Source: Porphyrobacter sp. (GTDB taxonomy: Bacteria > Pseudomonadota > Alphaproteobacteria > Sphingomonadales > Sphingomonadaceae). Taken from it: a DNA stretch of 64,000 bases. This document shows, in pieces, positions 59,792-64,000 of the stretch. How positions within the stretch are numbered: the stretch's first letter is position 1; every line of letters begins with the position of its first letter. The stretch spans positions 1 through 64,000 of the forward strand of contig JAPZUC010000013.1 in the NCBI GenBank assembly GCA_027533455.1, written 5' to 3'. A program made the translations under genes and the position numbers. The notes beneath the pieces are model-generated. The model searched no databases. It was not told the DNA's origin and saw nothing but the letters and a program-made list of their open reading frames with translations.

Positions 59792-61933
59792 CTACCCGGG
59801 CGGTTTTACCGCTGGCGGCGGAGGTCTGCGGTTCTCGCGCTGGGGCCGCTGGGTCGGCAAAACGCCGCCGGTCGCCTCTTCAAGGAAGTCCTCACTTGCC
59901 GCGGGAGGTGCATTCGGATCGATCGGGCTTTGCGCCGGATCGCGCCTGCCGGGCTCGACCATGTTGCCCTCCTCGTCGATATAATAGTAATCCTCCGGTT
60001 CGCCGAACAGCGCCTCTTCGTCAGGCTCGAGCTGCCATTCCGGCAATTCCAGCGTGACGTCGAACTGTTCCACCGGGCGGTCCTTGACGGCAAAGCGCAT
60101 ATAGGAGGCAAAAGCCTGCGCCGGCGCGCGCCCGCCCTGGAGGCCCGCCACCGCCTTGGCATCGTCGCGGCCCATCCACACACCTGTCGTGATCCCGGAG
60201 GAGAAGCCGATGAACCAGCCATCTTTGTTCGAGGAAGTCGTGCCGGTCTTGCCCGCTACCGGACGCCCGATGTCGGCAGCGCGGCCCGTGCCGGTCTGCA
60301 CCGCGGCTTGAAGCAGGTCGGTGATCCCGGCCACGACATGATCGGGCAAGGCGGGCGACTGGCTCTTGCCTTCGCGGCGATAGAGCACCTCGCCGCTTGC
60401 GCCGGTCACCTTGGTGATCCCGTAAGGTTCCACCGGAATCCCTTTGGCGGCGATCCCGGCAAAGGCCTGCGTCATCTCGATCACCCGCATTTCGGACGAG
60501 CCGAGGACCATCGAAGGGTAGGTATCGACCTTGGAATTGACCCCGAACCGCCGCGCCATCGAAGCCACCGTGCCGAAGCCGACCTCGTTGCCAAGCTGCG
60601 CGGCGACGGTGTTGATCGAATAGGCAAAGGCGGTGCGCAGATCCGTCTCGCCGACATTGCGCCCGTTCGAATTGCGCGGGCTCCACCCGTCGATAGTGAC
60701 GGGGGTGTCAACCACCTTGTCTTCAGGCGTGTACCCCGCTTCCAGCGCGGCGAGATAGACGAACAGCTTCCACGCCGAGCCAGGCTGGCGCAGGGCGGCC
60801 GTGGCGCGATTGTAGTTGCTGGCGACGTAATCCGTGCCGCCAACCATCGCGAGGATCGCCCCATCGCGGTCGAGGCTGACCAGCGCGCCCTGTGCGCCCT
60901 TGGGCGTATTGCCCTCGATGGCGGAGGTCGCGGCGCGCTGCATGCCAACATCGAGCGTGGTCCACACCTCGATCGGCTCATAGGTTTCAGGCAGGATGAT
61001 ATCGAGCTGCGGCAGCACCCAGTCGGTGAAATACCGCACCGAGTTCTGCCCAGCCTGCTCCTTCAGTTGCACCGCGCTGACATCGACCTGCGCCTGATCG
61101 GTGGTGATGTAGCCCTGCTCACGCATCAAACCGAGCACCACCTTGGCGCGGTCGACTGCGGCCTGCACGTCGGCGGTAGGCGAATACTGGCTCGGCGCCT
61201 TCACCAGCCCTGCAATGATGGCCGCTTCCCCTACGCTCAGTTCGTTGGCCGGGTGGCTGAAGAATTTGCGGCTGGCAGAATCGATCCCGTAAGCCCCGCC
61301 TCCGAAATAGACCTTGTTGAGGTAGAGCTCGAGGATCTCGTCCTTCGAGAACTTCCATTCAAGCGCCAGCGCCAGCACAGCCTCGCGCGCTTTGCGGTCG
61401 GGGGTGCGATTGTTGTTGAGGAACAGGTTGCGCGCCAGCTGCTGGGTGATGGTCGAGGTGCCGCCGATGCGCGAACGCGATCCGGTTACCCATTCCACCA
61501 CAGCACCGGTCAGGCGCACTGGATCGACGCCGAAGTGCGAACGGAAGCGCTTGTCCTCCACCGCGACCATGGCGTTGGTCATGTTGGCGGGAATGTCGTC
61601 ATATTCGAGCCATTCGCCGAAGCTCGGGCCGATCTCCACCAGCTCGCGGCCGTCCCGCGCCCGCACGAGGATGGTCTGGCCGGGCTGGGTCGCTTTCAGC
61701 GTTCCGTAGTCAGGCAGCGAAGAAGCAGCAAAGCCAACAGCAAAGGCAACGAAAACGAGGCCGAGCACGGCAAGCCCGCCGCCCCAGACCAGACCGCGTT
61801 TCAACCACCGCCGCCAAAGCGAGGGCGGCGGGGTTCCGGGCGAGCCCGATCCTGCGGTTCCCGAGCGCTCGCTTGCCGCACGGCGGTTTCCGCGCGCGCC
61901 CTTGTTCTGCAACTGCTCACCCCTTTTCGACAT
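59792..61933 (-). CDS. penicillin-binding protein 1A family (transglycosylase/transpeptidase)
   Basis: A 713-residue class A PBP. A basic N-terminus and one transmembrane helix (LVWGGGLAVLGLVFVAFAVG, about 49-68) precede the glycosyltransferase (GT51) domain with AVEDKRFRSHFGVDP and STITQQLARN. The transpeptidase follows with SxxK in RQPGSAWKLFVY, SxN in AYSINTVAA and KTGTTSSNKDG. The C-terminus is an acidic and Pro-rich tail. It polymerises and cross-links peptidoglycan at the inner membrane. Confidence 0.96.
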   Translation of the reverse strand: MSKRGEQLQNKGARGNRRAASERSGTAGSGSPGTPPPSLWRRWLKRGLVWGGGLAVLGLVFVAFAVGFAASSLPDYGTLKATQPGQTILVRARDGRELVEIGPSFGEWLEYDDIPANMTNAMVAVEDKRFRSHFGVDPVRLTGAVVEWVTGSRSRIGGTSTITQQLARNLFLNNNRTPDRKAREAVLALALEWKFSKDEILELYLNKVYFGGGAYGIDSASRKFFSHPANELSVGEAAIIAGLVKAPSQYSPTADVQAAVDRAKVVLGLMREQGYITTDQAQVDVSAVQLKEQAGQNSVRYFTDWVLPQLDIILPETYEPIEVWTTLDVGMQRAATSAIEGNTPKGAQGALVSLDRDGAILAMVGGTDYVASNYNRATAALRQPGSAWKLFVYLAALEAGYTPEDKVVDTPVTIDGWSPRNSNGRNVGETDLRTAFAYSINTVAAQLGNEVGFGTVASMARRFGVNSKVDTYPSMVLGSSEMRVIEMTQAFAGIAAKGIPVEPYGITKVTGASGEVLYRREGKSQSPALPDHVVAGITDLLQAAVQTGTGRAADIGRPVAGKTGTTSSNKDGWFIGFSSGITTGVWMGRDDAKAVAGLQGGRAPAQAFASYMRFAVKDRPVEQFDVTLELPEWQLEPDEEALFGEPEDYYYIDEEGNMVEPGRRDPAQSPIDPNAPPAASEDFLEEATGGVLPTQRPQRENRRPPPPAVKPPG

Positions 61934-62056
61934 GACCTGCGCCCATCTGATGTCGCCCCGTTTCAGAGGCGCGAAGCGGCCCTGTGCATAGGCAAGTTGT
62001 AACCGTGGGTGAACCCGATCTTACATGGCTCTCCCCCAGCATGCGGGAGGGCCGCC

Positions 62057-62464
62057 TCAATCGCTATGCGGGGTGAAGACCAGCGCGGCCGAATTGATGC
62101 AATAGCGCAAGCCTCCCTGATCGGCCGGACCATCGGGGAAGACGTGACCAAGATGTCCGTCACACTTGCCGCAACGCACTTCGGTGCGGACCATGCCGTA
62201 GCTGACGTCGCGGTGTTCCTGGATCACCTCTTCATCCGCCGGGCGGGTAAAGGCGGGCCAGCCGCAGCCGGAATTGTATTTCGCGGTCGAGTAGAACAGC
62301 TGCGTCCCGCAAGCGGCGCAGTGATATTCTCCCTCGTCATAGAACTTGTCGTATTCGCCGGTGAAGGCGCGCTCGGTGCCGGCCTCACGCAGGATGTGAT
62401 ACTGCATCGGGGTGAGCCGCTCGCGCCATTCGGCGTCGGTCAGTCTTCGGGGATCGTCGGTCAT
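62057..62464 (-). CDS. msrB: peptide-methionine (R)-S-oxide reductase MsrB
   Basis: A 135-residue MsrB. Zinc-binding CxxC pairs ([11 protein letters not shown] and [14 protein letters not shown]) and the catalytic [11 protein letters not shown] are visible. Start 62464 gives the normal [20 protein letters not shown]-terminus. It complements MsrA encoded at 47747. Confidence 0.97.
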   Translation of the reverse strand: MTDDPRRLTDAEWRERLTPMQYHILREAGTERAFTGEYDKFYDEGEYHCAACGTQLFYSTAKYNSGCGWPAFTRPADEEVIQEHRDVSYGMVRTEVRCGKCDGHLGHVFPDGPADQGGLRYCINSAALVFTPHSD

Positions 62465-62537
62465 CGGGGCTACCTCTCTCGTTATCGCCAATATCGGGCC
62501 GAGAGTGGCATTTCGCAAGCGAGCGCTCTTTCGTTAC

Positions 62538-63206
62538 CTAACCATCCAGCAAGGCGTAGTGAGCGGGCGGCTTGATCACGTCCATGCGCTCTGTGAGAAG
62601 CGGGCGGAAGCTCGGTCGGCTCTTGAACACCGCATACCAGCCGCGCGACTGTTCGTGCCCGGCCCAGTCGATCCCGCCGAGATAATCCGCGACCGAAATC
62701 TGCGCCGCAGCCGCCAGATCGGCAAGGCTCATGGTGGAGCCCGCCACCCACGGGCGGTTGTCGATCAGCCAGTCGAGATAGTCGAGATGCCCGTGCGCCA
62801 TCTTCATCGCATTGCGCAGCGCGCCGCTGTCGGGCGGCTGGCGCAGAATGCGCTTCTTCATGCGTTCGGACAGCAGCGGCGCGGTGACGTCGGCGTAGAA
62901 ATTCTCGTCGAACAGCGCGACCAACCGGCGGATCTCCGCGCGCTGGGTGGCGGTGCCGTTGATCATCGGATTGCGGTCGACCGTTTCCTCGAAATACTCC
63001 GCAATCGCGCGGCTATCAGGGATGGTGATGTTCTTGTCCTGATTGACGATCACCGGCGTGCGCCCGGCAGGGTTGAGGTTGAAGAACAGATCGGATGCTG
63101 CCCAAGGGTCCTCACGCACCAGATCGAAGGGGATGTTCTTCTCGCTCAGCAACAGCCGGATCTTGCGGCTGAAGGGGCAAAGGGGGAATTGGTAAAGGTG
63201 CCACAT
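62538..63206 (-). CDS. glutathione S-transferase family protein
   Basis: A 222-residue GST-fold protein. N-terminal thioredoxin-like domain MWHLYQFPLCPFSRKIRLLL with CPFS active-site-like motif, then AGRTPVIVNQDKNITIPDSR, and an all-helical C-terminal domain with LADLAAAAQISVADYLGGID. Start 63206 is preferred to 63221. It may use glutathione on electrophiles or as a peroxidase; substrate unknown. Confidence 0.9.
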   Translation of the reverse strand: MWHLYQFPLCPFSRKIRLLLSEKNIPFDLVREDPWAASDLFFNLNPAGRTPVIVNQDKNITIPDSRAIAEYFEETVDRNPMINGTATQRAEIRRLVALFDENFYADVTAPLLSERMKKRILRQPPDSGALRNAMKMAHGHLDYLDWLIDNRPWVAGSTMSLADLAAAAQISVADYLGGIDWAGHEQSRGWYAVFKSRPSFRPLLTERMDVIKPPAHYALLDG

Positions 63207-63284
63207 GACGTCCTTCCCCATGCCCCATGTAGCGGCCCGAATCCAGCGAGCCGCGCGGGGGCGACGGGGGATATGTGGGTGAAA

Positions 63285-63680
63285 CTATAACCCGGCGGCT
63301 GACTTCATCATCTCACAGGCGGGCATCATCCGCGCAAGCCGCGCCGCGCCTTCGGGGGCATCGTTGCATTGCGCCTCGCTGACAGACAGCGCGGCGATGT
63401 TTTCGCGGGTGAGACCCGCCTCGTCCATCAGCCGCGCCATGACGCGCACGAAGAACTCGCGCCCCCCGCCCGCCTCCATATCGGGATAGGCCTTGCCGCG
63501 CTCCTCGCCCGCCTTTTGCCAGCGGCTGATCGTGGCAAAGGCAATCGCGCAGCGGGCTGCGGCGGCCTGTTCGATCGGTAGCGCATCCAGCGAGACGGAC
63601 ATCTCCGCCGGCGGTTCGGGGGTCGCGGTGACGGGTGCGTCCTGCAAAGCTAACGTCGCGGCGAGGAGGGTCGTGAGCAT
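63285..63680 (-). CDS. small secreted protein of unknown function
   Basis: A 131-residue protein with a short signal-like N-terminus (MLTTLLAATLALQDAP). Three Cys are present (in ARCAIAFATIS, EAQCNDAP and PACEMM), which could form disulfides in the periplasm. No family recognised; it stands alone, divergent from a VOC gene. Confidence 0.6.
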   Translation of the reverse strand: MLTTLLAATLALQDAPVTATPEPPAEMSVSLDALPIEQAAAARCAIAFATISRWQKAGEERGKAYPDMEAGGGREFFVRVMARLMDEAGLTRENIAALSVSEAQCNDAPEGAARLARMMPACEMMKSAAGL

Positions 63681-63790
63681 GAGCCTATCTATGCCTGGAC
63701 AGATGAGCCTCTGGCTACCGGAATCGGCGTTGCGGATGCGGCATTTCCGTCCTAATCCGCAACTTACCTTACAAGAGGAGAGGCATACCC

Positions 63791-64000
63791 ATGTTCAGTC
63801 ACATCATGCTCGGCACCAGCGATTTCGATCGCGCCAAGGCATTCTATGACAGCGTGCTCGCCACGCTCGGCGCAGGCCCCGGAATGATCAACGTCGCCGC
63901 CACCGGCCACAAGCGCGCCTTCTGGATGCACAATGGCGGAATGTTCTCGATCAGCGAGCCGATCAACGATCAACCCGCGACTTGCTCGAACGGCTCGACC
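63791..64000 (+). CDS. VOC family protein, truncated by window end
   Basis: The first 70 codons of a glyoxalase-like protein are present: MFSHIMLGTSDFDRAKAFYD, then VLATLGAGPG and RAFWMHNGGMFSISEP. This is the usual VOC N-terminus with a His ligand at position 4. It follows a strong AAGAGGAGAGG site. The gene runs past the right edge. Confidence 0.85.
   Translation, partial: MFSHIMLGTSDFDRAKAFYDSVLATLGAGPGMINVAATGHKRAFWMHNGGMFSISEPINDQPATCSNGST

Noticed and set aside
59930..62002. A 690-codon open frame on the plus strand
   Set aside because: Antisense to the PBP1A gene, whose motifs are all intact; composition is His/Arg/Gly-rich as expected for a shadow.
1..64000. CRISPR array, prophage or integrative element
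   Set aside because: No spaced direct repeats of CRISPR type, no phage structural or integrase genes; the only mobile element recognised is the IS3 copy.

Overview
This 64 kb window is GC-rich and gene-dense. It reads like a chromosome segment of an alphaproteobacterium of the order Sphingomonadales, most likely Erythrobacteraceae. Supporting signs are three large TonB-dependent receptors plus a TonB, an NDUFA12-type complex I accessory protein, a bacteriophytochrome with an HWE-type kinase and its heme oxygenase, a bchE (bacteriochlorophyll) remnant, and the order tRNA-Trp / secE / nusG / rplK / rplA. The taxonomic call is inference; no rRNA is present.

Layout. 1-8.4 kb: a broken bchE, then tyrosine catabolism (hppD plus VOC proteins) and a beta-oxidation-like set (two thiolase-family genes, enoyl-CoA hydratase, acyl-CoA dehydrogenase). 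8.7-16 kb: two TonB-dependent receptors, a flavin monooxygenase and a CinA-type protein. 16-20 kb: rplA-rplK, a small zinc-ribbon protein, nusG-secE, a CrtO-like membrane gene of lower GC and tRNA-Trp. 20-25 kb: aat, a DUF2155 lipoprotein, an NDUFA12 protein, a DUF192 lipoprotein, recX and a fatty acyl-AMP ligase. 25-29 kb: a frameshifted DUF389 gene and a telA/xpaC-like/PHA-system operon. 29.5-35.9 kb: bphO-bphP, GDP-mannose precursor genes, tonB and an orphan Hpt protein. 36-43 kb: a third TonB receptor, a 2OG-Fe(II) oxygenase, a nucleoside transporter and a queuosine precursor transporter. 43-45.3 kb: a MASE1 gene cut by an IS3-family element, then tRNA-Lys. 45.4-64 kb: folK, a nitrilase-family amidase, an exported methyltransferase-like protein, msrA, rsmB, an SDHAF4-like protein, cytochrome P450, hemH, a molybdopterin oxidoreductase large subunit, an Mrp ATPase, hflK-hflC-degP, PBP1A, msrB, a GST and a partial VOC gene.

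The most striking signal is a set of four parS-like ParB-binding sites (at about 7.2, 29.8, 32.8 and 50.0 kb; the last is a perfect match to the universal palindrome). Each has, on the same side and in the same orientation, an array of C-rich repeats (consensus AG-M-CCCC, 10-11 bp period). The repeat starts lie about 8+11n bases from the parS start at all four sites, so the array is helically phased with parS. One array and its parS lie inside the bphO reading frame and appear to have added a Pro/Ser-rich loop to the heme oxygenase. This suggests a composite centromere element, and that the window lies in the centromere/origin-side part of the chromosome.

Other points of note are a TGT-N12-ACA (PpsR/CrtJ-type) palindrome upstream of bphO-bphP, a folK gene and a zinc-ribbon gene with no canonical start codon, a 35-bp dispersed repeat, and two relic or disrupted genes besides bchE.
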